Origin: Acidobacteriota bacterium
GTDB taxonomy: Bacteria; Acidobacteriota; Vicinamibacteria; Vicinamibacterales; 2-12-FULL-66-21
Length of the DNA stretch: 36,898 nucleotides
Direction: 5' to 3'
NCBI GenBank assembly: GCA_003222675.1
Contig: QHWT01000066.1
Coordinates: forward strand, 1 to 36,898
A program made the translations under genes and the position numbers. The notes under the pieces were generated by a model that saw only the letters and a program-made list of their open reading frames with translations, was not told where the DNA came from and searched no databases. Positions 6,357 through 14,702 of the stretch are shown piece by piece (the stretch's first letter is position 1; each line of letters starts with the position of its first letter).

Positions 6357-9047
6357 TTATCCCTTGGCTTCTTTCCAATTCTCACCCATTCCCACGTCCA
6401 CGGTGAGTGGCACCTTCAATTTCACGGCGGACTGCATCAGCTCGCGCACGGCGGCTGCGGTTTCGTCTGCGGCAGCTTTCGGCGCCTCGAACAGCAACTC
6501 GTCGTGGACCGTGAGGATCATGCGCGCATGGCCGCCGGCGATGCGCGGCAACGAGGCGTGCACGTCGATCATCGCGCGCTTGAGGATATCGGCTGCGGTC
6601 CCCTGAATGGGCATATTGGAGCTTTCGCGCTCCGCAGCGGCGCGCACCTGGCCGTTCTTGTTGTTGATGTTCGGGACCAGCCGACGCCGTCCGAACATGG
6701 TCTTCACCACGCCGCTGGCGCGCGCGTCTGCGAGCAGCCCGTCGATGAAGGCGCGGACGGATGGGAATCCCGCAAAGTACGCATTGATGAAGGCCTGCGC
6801 TTCCTCGCGTGAGACGCCGATGTCCTTCGCGAGCGTGAACGCCTGCTTGCCGTAGAGCAGCGCGTAATTGATGATTTTGGCGCGCCTGCGAAGCTCGTGC
6901 CTGCTGAGACCGCTGTTGGGACCGAAAACCTTCAATGCCGTCTGATCGTGGATGTCCTCGCCGCGCGTGAACGCGCCGATCAGCGCTTCGTCGCCGGAGA
7001 GGTGCGCGAGCACGCGCAGCTCGATCTGCGAATAATCCGCCGAGATGAGCACGTTGCCCGCGTCTGCCACGAACGCGCGGCGGATCTCGCGTCCAAGCTC
7101 GGTGCGGATCGGGATGTTCTGTAAGTTCGGGTCGCTGCTGCTCAGACGCCCCGTAGCGGCGACCGCCTGGTTAAAGCACGTGTGCACGCGGCCCGTCTCG
7201 GGATCCTTGAGCTGCGGCAGCGCGTCGATATAAGTCCCTTTGAGCTTCATCAGCGCGCGCCACTCGAGCACGAGGCGCGGCATTTCATGGCCGAGCGCGA
7301 GCTCCTCGAGGACCTCGAAAGCGGTCGAGTGCGCCTTGGTCTTCGTCGTCCGGCGCAGGGTCTCCGTCTTGAGGCCCATCTTGTCGAAGAGAATCTCGGC
7401 AAGCTTCTTCGGCGAGTTGATGTTGAAGTCTTCGCCGGCGAACTCGTAGACGCGCGAGGCCAGGCGATTCAGTTCCTCGTCGATGTTCTGCGACTGCGAG
7501 GCGAGGGCGGGCCCATCGATGCGGATGCCCGCGCGTTCGATGTCCATGAGCACCGGGATCAGCGGATGCTCGAGTTGTTCGTACACGCCCTCGAGATCTT
7601 CCTTCTTCAAGAGCTCGCGAAGCGGCGCGGCGACCTGCAGCGCCAGATCCGACCGCTCGCCCGCGTAGTCGAGCGCCGCCTGGACGGGGATGTGCGCAAA
7701 CGACACGGCCTTCGCGCCGCGGCCGCACACGTCTTCCTCGGTCAGCGCCTTATAGCCGGTGTGCTCGAGCGCCAGGTCTTCGAGAAGGTGCGCCGACCGA
7801 GTCGCGTCAATAAGGTAGCTCGCGAGCATCGTGTCGGTTTCGAGACCGTCGAGCGCGATACCGTGCCGCTTCAGCAGGATCGCGTCGAACTTGAGATCGT
7901 GCCCGATCTTGCCGACCGAGGGGTCTTCGAGGACCGGCTTCAATACGTCGAGCGCCGCGCGCGCATCCAGCCCGCCGTCGAAGCCGAGGCCTGCCGCGAC
8001 GAGAGGCACGTACCGCGCATGACGTGGCTTCGTCGAAAACGAGAGCCCCACGATCGCCGCGCGCATCGCAGACGGCGTGTCGGGCAGCACGCGCAACGCG
8101 ACGCGCCCTGCGGCGCGCAATTCGGTTGCAAGCGATCGCACGCGGTCCATCGTGTCGACGATCACGTAGTCCTTGCCAACCGTTTGCGCGGTCGGCGCGA
8201 ACTCCATGACCAGGGATCGGAAGCCGAGCCGTGCGAACAGATTGAAGCAGCGCTGCTGCGAGGCGCCACGGTAGCGGAGCGCGTCCGGATCGAAATCGAC
8301 CGGGCAATCGGTGTGAATTTGCGCGAGCGTGCGGCTCTGGCGGGCGTCCTCGGCGTGGTTGAGCAGCCCCTCGCGCTGGCGCTTGTTCGACACGTCGGAC
8401 GCATGGGCGAGCAGGTCTTCGAGCGTGCCGTACGTCGCGATCAGATCGCGCGCCCCCTTTTCACCGATGCCCGGTACTCCCTTGATGTTGTCGATCGAAT
8501 CGCCCATCAGCGCGAGGACGTCGACCACCTGCGACGGCGCGACGCCGAACTTCTCCTTCACGCCGTCGGCGTCGAACCAGGTGCCTTCCTCTTTCGGGTT
8601 GTACACCTTGATGCCGTCGTGTACGAGCTGAAAGAAATCCTTGTCGCCGGTGACGATGGCCACCTCGAAACCCTGTGACGCGGCTTTGGTCGCAAGCGTC
8701 CCGATCACATCGTCTGCCTCGAATCGGCGCGATGTGAGAATGGGCACGCCAAGCGCTTCGCATGCCTCGTGGACCCAGGGGATCTGTTCAGCGAGATCGC
8801 CGGGCATCGGTGCGCGGTTCGCCTTGTAGTCGGTCGCGAGCTCGGATCGAAACGTGGGGCCCGCGAGATCGAACGATGCCGCGATGTACTGCGGCTGATG
8901 ATCGTTGATCAGCTTGCGCAGCATCGTCACGAATCCGTAGACGGCGTTCGTCGACTTGCCATCGGGTCCGGTCAGCCCGCGGATCGCATGGTACGCGCGA
9001 TACATCTGCGAGCTGCCGTCTATGAGGTACAGGCGCGGCGTGCTCAT
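6357..9047 (-). CDS. polA: DNA polymerase I
   Basis: An 896-residue polymerase for gap filling and RNA-primer removal. The N-terminal 5'-3' nuclease (about residues 1-290) has YLIDGSSQMYRAYHA, RFEADDVIGTLA and GDKDFFQLV. The C-terminal polymerase has motif A DYSQIELRVLAHLSG (near residue 668), the O-helix RRRAKIINYALLYGKQAF and motif C TVHDELLFEAP. The middle 3'-5' exonuclease domain is degenerate: motif II (IGHDLKFD) and motif III (YAGERSD) keep their Asp, but the DxE of motif I is replaced by ALRVLPDTP near residue 316. Proofreading is therefore probably weak or lost, as in Taq-type PolA. The ATG at 9047 is 15 bases after TATACT. Confidence 0.97.
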   Translation of the reverse strand: MSTPRLYLIDGSSQMYRAYHAIRGLTGPDGKSTNAVYGFVTMLRKLINDHQPQYIAASFDLAGPTFRSELATDYKANRAPMPGDLAEQIPWVHEACEALGVPILTSRRFEADDVIGTLATKAASQGFEVAIVTGDKDFFQLVHDGIKVYNPKEEGTWFDADGVKEKFGVAPSQVVDVLALMGDSIDNIKGVPGIGEKGARDLIATYGTLEDLLAHASDVSNKRQREGLLNHAEDARQSRTLAQIHTDCPVDFDPDALRYRGASQQRCFNLFARLGFRSLVMEFAPTAQTVGKDYVIVDTMDRVRSLATELRAAGRVALRVLPDTPSAMRAAIVGLSFSTKPRHARYVPLVAAGLGFDGGLDARAALDVLKPVLEDPSVGKIGHDLKFDAILLKRHGIALDGLETDTMLASYLIDATRSAHLLEDLALEHTGYKALTEEDVCGRGAKAVSFAHIPVQAALDYAGERSDLALQVAAPLRELLKKEDLEGVYEQLEHPLIPVLMDIERAGIRIDGPALASQSQNIDEELNRLASRVYEFAGEDFNINSPKKLAEILFDKMGLKTETLRRTTKTKAHSTAFEVLEELALGHEMPRLVLEWRALMKLKGTYIDALPQLKDPETGRVHTCFNQAVAATGRLSSSDPNLQNIPIRTELGREIRRAFVADAGNVLISADYSQIELRVLAHLSGDEALIGAFTRGEDIHDQTALKVFGPNSGLSRHELRRRAKIINYALLYGKQAFTLAKDIGVSREEAQAFINAYFAGFPSVRAFIDGLLADARASGVVKTMFGRRRLVPNINNKNGQVRAAAERESSNMPIQGTAADILKRAMIDVHASLPRIAGGHARMILTVHDELLFEAPKAAADETAAAVRELMQSAVKLKVPLTVDVGMGENWKEAKG

Positions 9048-9062
9048 TCGGAGGGAAACTTC

Positions 9063-9072
9063 AGTATATCAT
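9063..9072. promoter_or_regulatory. Overlapping divergent -10-like boxes (polA and the 9080 gene)
   Basis: On the plus strand TATCAT (9067-9072) ends 7 bases before the ATG at 9080. On the minus strand TATACT (9063-9068) ends 15 bases before the polA ATG. The two hexamers overlap, so the two directions may compete for polymerase. Confidence 0.45.
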
Positions 9073-9079
9073 TCGCGTG

Positions 9080-9895
9080 ATGCTCTCCCGGACGCGCGCG
9101 ATGCTGCTCGCCGTCCTCGCGGCGGCGGCCGCACCGGTCGCGTGCGGCGGCGGATACGGCCTGCTGAGCCCCCAATACGAGTACGAAGAAGATCTCACGC
9201 TGACGCTGGATGGTTCCGCGACGCTCGTGGTCAACGCCTCTATCCCGGCGCTGATCGCGCTGCACGGTCTTCCGCTCGATCCCGATCCGCGCATGCGCGC
9301 CGACGAAACGCGCCGGCGGCTGCGAGAGGTGTACGCCTCGCCGCAAGCGGAGGTGCTGCGAGTGAATACCTGGACGAAGTACGGCCGGCGATTCGTGGGC
9401 GTCCGCCTGCGCATTCCCGACATTCGCGCGCTGCCGAGGGCGGCGCCCTTCGCGTGGTCGTCCTACGATCTGCACCAGGAGAACGGACACCACGTCTTGC
9501 GCCACACGCTCGCCGCGCCCGCGTCATCGGCAGGCGGGAAGCGTGACTTTGGGTGGAAGGGGAACGAGCTCGTCGCCTTTCGCGTGCATCTGCCGAGCCG
9601 CGTGCTGTTCTACAACGCGCGCGACGTCGACGATCCCAGAAGGATTCGCACTATCGATCGCGGGAACATCATCACCTGGGAACAGCGGCTCGCGGATCGA
9701 CTCGAGAACAAGCCGATCGCGTGGGCGCAAGACAAGACGCCTGGCGTGATGGAGATCCGGATGGACAGCCAGTCGATCCTGCATCGGACGCTGTGGCTGT
9801 TCGCGTTCGCATTTACCGCGGCAGTCGCGGCGATCGCCCTGTTGATCTGGTTGACGCTGCGACGCGGGAGTAAAGAGCTCAGCCCGCAGGCTTGA
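9080..9895 (+). CDS. Membrane-anchored envelope protein, function unknown
   Basis: A 271-residue protein with an N-terminal signal-like segment (LLAVLAAAAAPVACGGGYG). It contains a Cys that resembles a lipobox, although Pro at -3 is atypical. A long soluble region follows, rich in beta-type sequence (YEYEEDLTLTLDGSATLVVN). A C-terminal membrane helix (LWLFAFAFTAAVAAIALLIW) precedes a basic tail. This suggests an extracytoplasmic domain held at the inner membrane. I do not recognise the family. GTG at 9077 is an alternative start, but the ATG fits the leaderless spacing. Its last 17 bases overlap the 3' end of the convergent gene. Confidence 0.8.
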   Translation: MLSRTRAMLLAVLAAAAAPVACGGGYGLLSPQYEYEEDLTLTLDGSATLVVNASIPALIALHGLPLDPDPRMRADETRRRLREVYASPQAEVLRVNTWTKYGRRFVGVRLRIPDIRALPRAAPFAWSSYDLHQENGHHVLRHTLAAPASSAGGKRDFGWKGNELVAFRVHLPSRVLFYNARDVDDPRRIRTIDRGNIITWEQRLADRLENKPIAWAQDKTPGVMEIRMDSQSILHRTLWLFAFAFTAAVAAIALLIWLTLRRGSKELSPQA

Positions 9896-11684
9896 GGTCG
9901 TGCGTCTTCTTCTCTCCATCTGTCAACGAAATCTTCTCTGATGACGGCAGCACGCGTTCGAGGAACGCGGGATCGAGCCATTCCCCCTGTTCCACGTCTT
10001 CCGTTGCGATGATCCGGTAGTCGCCCGGGGGGAGGCCGCGCAGCCGATAGGTGCCGTCCTGGCCGGTGCGCACCGCCTGAATCGAGCGCGAGTGCGGCTG
10101 CCACTGCTGCTGATCGATCGAGAACGCGATCACCGCCATCGCCGCAACGTCGGTGCCGGTCGCGTCGCGGACGGCGCCGCTGATTTCGGTCGACCGATCG
10201 GTCATCACGATCGTCACGTTGTCGACGTCGTGTCCGCTGCGCAACTCGATCGCCTCGTCAGTGACGTCGCGTCCTGCGACCGACACCGACTTCAGCGTCC
10301 ATAAGCCGTTGCCGCTGACGCGCACGTAATGCCTTCCGGGCAGGAGATTCAGTACGGTGAACGCGCCGTTCGTGTCGGCGCGGCCGCCGGACGCGTTCGG
10401 ACCGCCGCCGCGGCCTCCGGAGCCGCCGGCGAACGGCAACGGATCCTGATCCGGCACATCGATGCGGAAGCTGGAGTAGTCGGTTGGCGCAGGCGTTCCG
10501 GACGATTCGATCGTGATGTTTCCGGAGAGCGTGACGGCCGGCTGCAGCGCGATCGTGACGCCGGCGATGTTCTGACCCGCCACGTTGATGCTCTGCGTCC
10601 CAACGCGGAGCGTGTCACCGCCCGACGCGAAGATTCCCCCGCCAGATCGGGCAATGGCGGTGTAGCGCCCGGGAGGCACGTTGGCGATCGAGAAGACGCC
10701 GTCCGCCCGCGCGCTGCCGCGAAGGATCTGGCCGCGAAGCATGCCACCGCCGTCCTGCGGCACAAGCAGCACGGGCACGCCACCATCTGCGCCGACGACG
10801 ATCCCGGAGATCGTCGCGGTGGCGACGAGCTGCACCTGGAAATCCATGCCGCTGACTTCCTGTCCCGCTCCAACCGTGATCTTCGTCGCCTCAGCTGTGC
10901 TGACGACACCGGGATAGTACGTCGGCGCGTAGCCGACGGGCTCGGGATCGTCCGGAGGCGGAGCGCCGAAGAACCCAGCGCGGCCCCCGCGGCCATCCGG
11001 GCCGCCGCCGATAGCGCCGGCGAGTTGTTGCAAGCCCCGCCCGAACGCCTGCGCGAGGCCGCCCGCGTCGGCGCTGACGTAGTATTCGCCAGGAGGAAGC
11101 CCGAAAACGCGGTACTGCCCGCGATCGTCCGACTGACCGCCGCCGGCAGCCGAGAGCTGACGTTCGCCGCGGATGTATTGATAACGTTGCACGGTCACGA
11201 GCGCGCGGGCGAGCGGTTCGCCGTCCTCGTCGAGCACACGGCCCGTGATGACGCCGCCGCGCACGAGCCGCAGATCGATCGTGGCGATTTGCTGACCGTC
11301 CGCGAGCTGGATGGCCGTGCCTGGCTGCAGCGGCCGCCGTTGTCCATACACGGCATCGACAAAGCCGGTCCGTGATGCGGTGATGGTGTAACTGCCGCCC
11401 ATTAAGTCGGTGATGCGGAAGCGCCCCTGCTCGTCCGTCGTGGTCGCGCGCGCCTGGCGTCCGCCCGCGCTGACCATCACGCGTGCGCGCTTTATCGGCC
11501 GTCCGGTGTCGGCCGCCACGACGCGCCCCGCGATCACGGCTGTGCCCTGCGGCTGCGCTTGCGCCGTGTCGCGCGCTGGCCGCTGTCCGCCTCCACCTTG
11601 CGGCTGGCCTGACGGCGGCTGCTGGGCAACCGCCGACGCAATGGTCAAGGAGAACAGCGCAAGGAAGGTGGTGATGCCGCGCAT
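9879..11684 (-). CDS. Secreted carboxypeptidase regulatory-like domain protein
   Basis: A 601-residue exported protein with a signal peptide (FLALFSLTIASAVAQQ) and a Gln/Gly-rich linker. It then has a series of CarboxypepD_reg-like beta-sandwich repeats, each opened by an xxIxGxV pattern: AVIAGRVVAADTGRPI, GGVITGRVLDEDGEPL, ATISGIVVGADGG, VTLSGNITIESSG and TEISGAVRDATG. Turns of the type LPPGEYYV or LPPGDYRI end the repeats. Such domains are common and greatly expanded in Acidobacteriota, usually ahead of a TonB-dependent barrel; no plug or barrel follows here. Binding to surface polymers or proteins is plausible. The ATG at 11684 is preceded by GAGAGG, a possible though very close Shine-Dalgarno site. 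Confidence 0.88.
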   Translation of the reverse strand: MRGITTFLALFSLTIASAVAQQPPSGQPQGGGGQRPARDTAQAQPQGTAVIAGRVVAADTGRPIKRARVMVSAGGRQARATTTDEQGRFRITDLMGGSYTITASRTGFVDAVYGQRRPLQPGTAIQLADGQQIATIDLRLVRGGVITGRVLDEDGEPLARALVTVQRYQYIRGERQLSAAGGGQSDDRGQYRVFGLPPGEYYVSADAGGLAQAFGRGLQQLAGAIGGGPDGRGGRAGFFGAPPPDDPEPVGYAPTYYPGVVSTAEATKITVGAGQEVSGMDFQVQLVATATISGIVVGADGGVPVLLVPQDGGGMLRGQILRGSARADGVFSIANVPPGRYTAIARSGGGIFASGGDTLRVGTQSINVAGQNIAGVTIALQPAVTLSGNITIESSGTPAPTDYSSFRIDVPDQDPLPFAGGSGGRGGGPNASGGRADTNGAFTVLNLLPGRHYVRVSGNGLWTLKSVSVAGRDVTDEAIELRSGHDVDNVTIVMTDRSTEISGAVRDATGTDVAAMAVIAFSIDQQQWQPHSRSIQAVRTGQDGTYRLRGLPPGDYRIIATEDVEQGEWLDPAFLERVLPSSEKISLTDGEKKTHDLKPAG

Positions 11685-11781
11685 ACCTCTCAGTTAGACA
11701 ATACGCCCGTGGCTGAAGTTACGTTACGCCGGGGTCTCAAGCCGCGGTCCACACGCCGAATTTGTACGCGGCTCTTTGTAA

Positions 11782-11801
11782 GCCGGGTCTTGAGAACCGG
11801 C
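11782..11801. repeat. Dispersed palindrome GCCGGGTCT-nn-AGACCCGGC family, possible terminator
   Basis: GCCGGGTCT and AGAACCGGC pair at 8 of 9 positions with a 2-base loop, directly after the stop of the ZIP gene in its direction of transcription. A perfect copy lies at 16685-16704. The rest of the 11685-11802 gap contains a partial relative (GCCGGGGTCTCAAGCC, about 11731-11746) and TATTGT (11697-11702, minus strand), a weak -10 candidate for the 9879-11684 gene. Confidence 0.65.
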
Positions 11802-11802
11802 A

Positions 11803-12537
11803 TCAGAGGAGCGCGATGGTTCCAATCCCCGCGCCAATGAGCAGCAGCTGACGAACACCACCGTTGACGCGTTGATCGCGATGAAGATCCGGGATCAAGT
11901 CCGCCATCGCTACGTAGAGAAAGTTTCCCGCCGCAAACGCGAGCACATACGGCAGACCCTGTGGAACCACGCGTGACGCGAGGACCATGGCGACCGCACC
12001 GAGGATTCCTCCGGCGCCCGACAGCACATTGAGCGTGAAGGCGCGCCATCGCGAGTACCCGGCGCGCAGCAGGATCGCCACGTCACCGACTTCCTGTGGA
12101 ATCTCGTGCGTCGCAACCGCGAGCGCGGTTGTCAGGCCGAGCGGAATGGAGGTCAGCACCGCGGCCGCAATCACAGCGCCGTCCACGAACGTATGGAACG
12201 CATCCCCGATGATCACCAGCGATGCCGCCGTGCTGTGCACGCTGCACGCCTCATCGTCATGACAATGGCGCCACAGGACCGCCTTTTCGAGGAGGAAGAA
12301 TGCCAGGATGCCCGCCGCGAGCGTCAGCATCGCCGGCCGCGCGGGGAGGTCCGCGAGCGCCTCGGGAACGAGCGCGAGCAACGCCACTCCAACGAGCGTG
12401 CCGACGGCGTAGCTAATCAGCCATGGTACCAGCCGCACGCGAATCGTGTCGCCCAGCAGCAGGAATGACGATGCGACGATGACGCCGCCCAGACTCCCGA
12501 GGATGCTGAGGCTTACTGCGATCGCAAGGATATGCAA
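11803..12537 (-). CDS. ZIP-family metal transporter
   Basis: A 244-residue inner-membrane transporter, with about eight hydrophobic helices, for divalent metals such as Zn2+, Fe2+ or Mn2+. The ZIP signature helices are clear: HTFVDGAVIAAA (helix 4) and ATHEIPQEVGD (helix 5) supply the metal-binding His, Asp and Glu residues. A His/Cys-containing loop (WRHCHDDEACSVHS) lies between helices 3 and 4 and may bind metal. The start is a TTG at 12537, as no in-frame ATG is near. A 10-bp inverted repeat frames the gap to the upstream VWA gene. The direction of transport and the metal are not determined. Confidence 0.92.
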   Translation of the reverse strand: MHILAIAVSLSILGSLGGVIVASSFLLLGDTIRVRLVPWLISYAVGTLVGVALLALVPEALADLPARPAMLTLAAGILAFFLLEKAVLWRHCHDDEACSVHSTAASLVIIGDAFHTFVDGAVIAAAVLTSIPLGLTTALAVATHEIPQEVGDVAILLRAGYSRWRAFTLNVLSGAGGILGAVAMVLASRVVPQGLPYVLAFAAGNFLYVAMADLIPDLHRDQRVNGGVRQLLLIGAGIGTIALL

Positions 12538-12539
12538 GC

Positions 12540-12596
12540 AGGGGTAGTATGCCGCATGCCGTAGGCGGGCAGTAAACGGTCTGCGGTACTACCCCT
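12540..12596. promoter_or_regulatory. Inverted repeat ahead of the ZIP gene
   Basis: AGGGGTAGTA (12540-12549) and TACTACCCCT (12587-12596) are perfect 10-bp inverted copies separated by 37 bases. They span the whole gap between the VWA gene stop and the ZIP start. In RNA they would form a stem whose 3' arm lies two bases before the TTG start. This could be an operator, an attenuator, or a structure that masks translation. Confidence 0.6.
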
Positions 12597-13663
12597 TACT
12601 GTCTGGCCGCGACGTACCCCCGCCGCGCGCGCACGTGGTACGAGGGCTGCCGCACGTCAACGCGGATCGCGTGCCAGCGGCCGTCTTTCGGACCAGAGGC
12701 TGCGTACCCCATGTAGTACTGCTTGCTCAACTCGTCGGCGATCCCGGTGGTGGCCGGATCGAGATCGCGTGCCCACCGGATAATCTCGGTGCGGCCGCCG
12801 CTGTCGTCGGTGATGTCGCGCAACGCGGCGACGTTCACGCGATCGTCCATGCCGTTGTTCCGCCACCGTGGATTTCCGCCGGTCGGTCCTTGCGGCGGTT
12901 GTGGCGGCGGCATCTGCGGCGGCCTCCTGCCGGGAAATGGAAACGGGATCGGCATGCGCGGCGGCTGGCGCCGCTGCGCCACATTGCTGATGTAAGACAC
13001 GCCGCCTCCGTCGATTCCGACCGCATACACCAGCACTTCGGTCTCGCGGATCAATTGCTTGACGGAAAACACGTCCGTGTGGCTGCTGGTGTCGTTGCCG
13101 TCGGAGATGATCACGACCGCTTTCTTGCGGTTGCGTCCCTGCTGCGCCATCCGCACGGCTTCGGCGACCGTGTCGTAGAGCGCGGTGCCGCCGCGCGGCT
13201 GGATGCGTCCCAATGACTCACTGATGCGGCGCTTGTCGTTGGTCCAGCCCTCCACGAGCTCTGGCGTGTTGTCGAACCGATAGAGGAACACTTCGTCTTG
13301 CGGATCGAGGAGCTGAAAGAGGAAGCGATCGAGCGCTTCGCGCGCGGCGTGCATCTTCTCGCCATCCATGCTCCCGCTCGTATCGAGGACGATCCCGAGG
13401 CTGACGGGCACGCGTTCGCTGCTGAAGTGCGTGATCGGCTGGGGATCCCCTTCGTCATAGACGCGGAAATCCTCTTTCGTCAGGCCCGAGACGAATCGGC
13501 CGGATGCATCCGTCACTGTCGCGGTGACGTTCACGAGCTCCACACCCGTCTTGAACTTGAAGCCCTGCGGCTCCTGCGCAGGCGCCTGCCCGTTCTGCGC
13601 GGTGAGCACGCTGCCGCCAGCCACCAGGAGCGCGACAACGGAAGCCTGAATGTGTGTCCTCAT
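12596..13663 (-). CDS. VWFA-related protein, Acidobacteriota type
   Basis: A 355-residue exported protein with a signal peptide (ASVVALLVAGGSVLTAQ). The region FKTGVELVNVTATVTDASG followed by GLTKEDFRVYDEGD is the hallmark opening of the VWFA-related domain found in Acidobacteriota (TIGR03436 type). The von Willebrand A fold has a complete MIDAS: DTSGS, the Thr in GGTALYD, and the Asp in IISDGND. It should therefore bind a divalent metal and a protein ligand outside the cytoplasm. A Pro-rich insertion (PFPFPGRRPPQMPPPQPP) interrupts the C-terminal half. The ATG at 13663 is chosen; a GTG at 13675 would add four residues before the signal peptide. Confidence 0.93.
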   Translation of the reverse strand: MRTHIQASVVALLVAGGSVLTAQNGQAPAQEPQGFKFKTGVELVNVTATVTDASGRFVSGLTKEDFRVYDEGDPQPITHFSSERVPVSLGIVLDTSGSMDGEKMHAAREALDRFLFQLLDPQDEVFLYRFDNTPELVEGWTNDKRRISESLGRIQPRGGTALYDTVAEAVRMAQQGRNRKKAVVIISDGNDTSSHTDVFSVKQLIRETEVLVYAVGIDGGGVSYISNVAQRRQPPRMPIPFPFPGRRPPQMPPPQPPQGPTGGNPRWRNNGMDDRVNVAALRDITDDSGGRTEIIRWARDLDPATTGIADELSKQYYMGYAASGPKDGRWHAIRVDVRQPSYHVRARRGYVAARQ

Positions 13664-13751
13664 GGTCGGTCCCACTTGTCAATGGTCCCACTCGTCAATG
13701 CCGACTGCTCGAGCATTGGACATTGAGCATCGACCATAGTCAATGCTCAGT
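13664..13751. repeat. Short-unit repeat upstream of the VWA gene
   Basis: GGTCCCACTTGTCAAT is followed directly by GGTCCCACTCGTCAAT. Then 7-bp units CATTGGA, CATTGAG, CATCGAC, CATAGTC and AATGCTC run up to the stop of the next gene. TGAGCAT and ATGCTCA can pair. The 10-mer CAATGCTCAG is shared with the array at 27835-27898. Confidence 0.75.
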
Positions 13752-14585
13752 TCAAATCCCCGCGGCGCCGCGCGTGACGGCGTCGGCGACCGCGCCCTGC
13801 TGACGTCGATCGATGTGCGCGATCACGCGCCCATCATCGCCTCTGAACCCAACGCGATAGCGCGCGACGTTCTCCGACACGGGCACCGTGACTACGAACG
13901 GAGATTCGTCGCCGGGCGCGAGCGCCGTGATGTCGAGCAGCGCGCGGCCGCTCGCGAGAAACGCGCCGCTCTCATCGAAGGCGAACGCCGTGACGGTGAC
14001 GCGCGTCAGCATGGCGCCACCGCGCGGATTTTGCACCAGGCCCGTGATCGTCAGCGTTCCCGGTTGCCGCGTATCGTGCAACGACAACAGCTCGATCTCG
14101 GGTGCTGCCGGCAGCGTCGCGGCGTCAGGCCGCGTGACCTGGCGAGGCGTGGCCTCCTCGCCTCGCTCGCGTGCCGCAAGCCCGAACAAAACGACGGCCG
14201 CTACCGCCAGGGCAAGTCCGCTCATCACCGCAATGCGCGTACCCCAGGGTGATGATGAGGGCTCGCGTTCCGCGAATATCGTCGCCCCGGCGACGCGAGT
14301 GTCGCGCAGGGTGAGATCGCGCGCGGGACTGACAGCACGAGAGGGCGGCTGCGCGACGCGTTCGCGATGCGCCGCGGATTCACGGTGCGCGAGGCCCTCG
14401 TGATGCACGACCGGCTCGCGATGCGCGACGTGCACGGGTTGTTCGTGCACCGCCAGCTCCGCGAGCGCGATCACGCGTGCATCGGACCGTCGCCGCTCCA
14501 CGCGCAGCATCCGCCACACGATCGCGCTCAGCGCGCTCGCCATGGTCATCGATATCAGCGTCACGCCAACAAGTGTTGAATCCAT
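13752..14585 (-). CDS. Two-helix membrane protein with His-rich repeats and an FxLYD-like external domain
   Basis: A 277-residue protein. Membrane helix 1 (residues 4-25) is followed by arginines. A region at 47-76 is rich in His and built of hexapeptide-like units (REPVVH, HEGLAH, RESAAH, RERVAQ). Helix 2 spans about 117-137. The C-terminal domain (about 160-277) resembles FxLYD/DUF3426 modules: ITGLVQNPRGGAMLTRVTV and LAPGDESPFVVTVP. By the positive-inside rule the His-rich loop is cytoplasmic and the C-terminal domain external. The ATG at 14585 (MDSTLVGV) is used; longer starts read into the repeat array. It lies between the TonB-like and VWA genes and near a ZIP transporter. No known specific function. 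Confidence 0.75.
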   Translation of the reverse strand: MDSTLVGVTLISMTMASALSAIVWRMLRVERRRSDARVIALAELAVHEQPVHVAHREPVVHHEGLAHRESAAHRERVAQPPSRAVSPARDLTLRDTRVAGATIFAEREPSSSPWGTRIAVMSGLALAVAAVVLFGLAARERGEEATPRQVTRPDAATLPAAPEIELLSLHDTRQPGTLTITGLVQNPRGGAMLTRVTVTAFAFDESGAFLASGRALLDITALAPGDESPFVVTVPVSENVARYRVGFRGDDGRVIAHIDRRQQGAVADAVTRGAAGI

Positions 14586-14601
14586 CGTCCTAATTCCTGG
14601 T

Positions 14602-14702
14602 GGTCGGATGTCGGAGGACGGTTCTCGGAAAACCCGGGCATCCGTACCGACAACCGGCCACCCACAACCGACAACCATCAACCCACAACCGTCGACCGAC
14701 TA
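14602..14702. repeat. 7-bp array with inverted halves
   Basis: Left units on the plus strand: GGTCGGA, TGTCGGA, GGACGGT, TCTCGGA (14602-14629). Right units: TACCGAC, AACCGGC, CACCCAC, AACCGAC, AACCATC, AACCCAC, AACCGTC, GACCGAC (14645-14700). The right set is roughly the reverse complement of the left. The last unit runs into the TAG stop codon of the TonB-family gene. Confidence 0.85.

Noticed and set aside
7182-8678. A 498-codon open frame on the plus strand
   Set aside because: It lies wholly antisense to polA and has an Arg/His/Glu-rich composition typical of shadow frames.
9879-9895. 17-base overlap of two convergent genes as a sign of a wrong frame
   Set aside because: Both proteins have coherent ends (a basic membrane tail and a repeat-domain end); short convergent overlaps are common.
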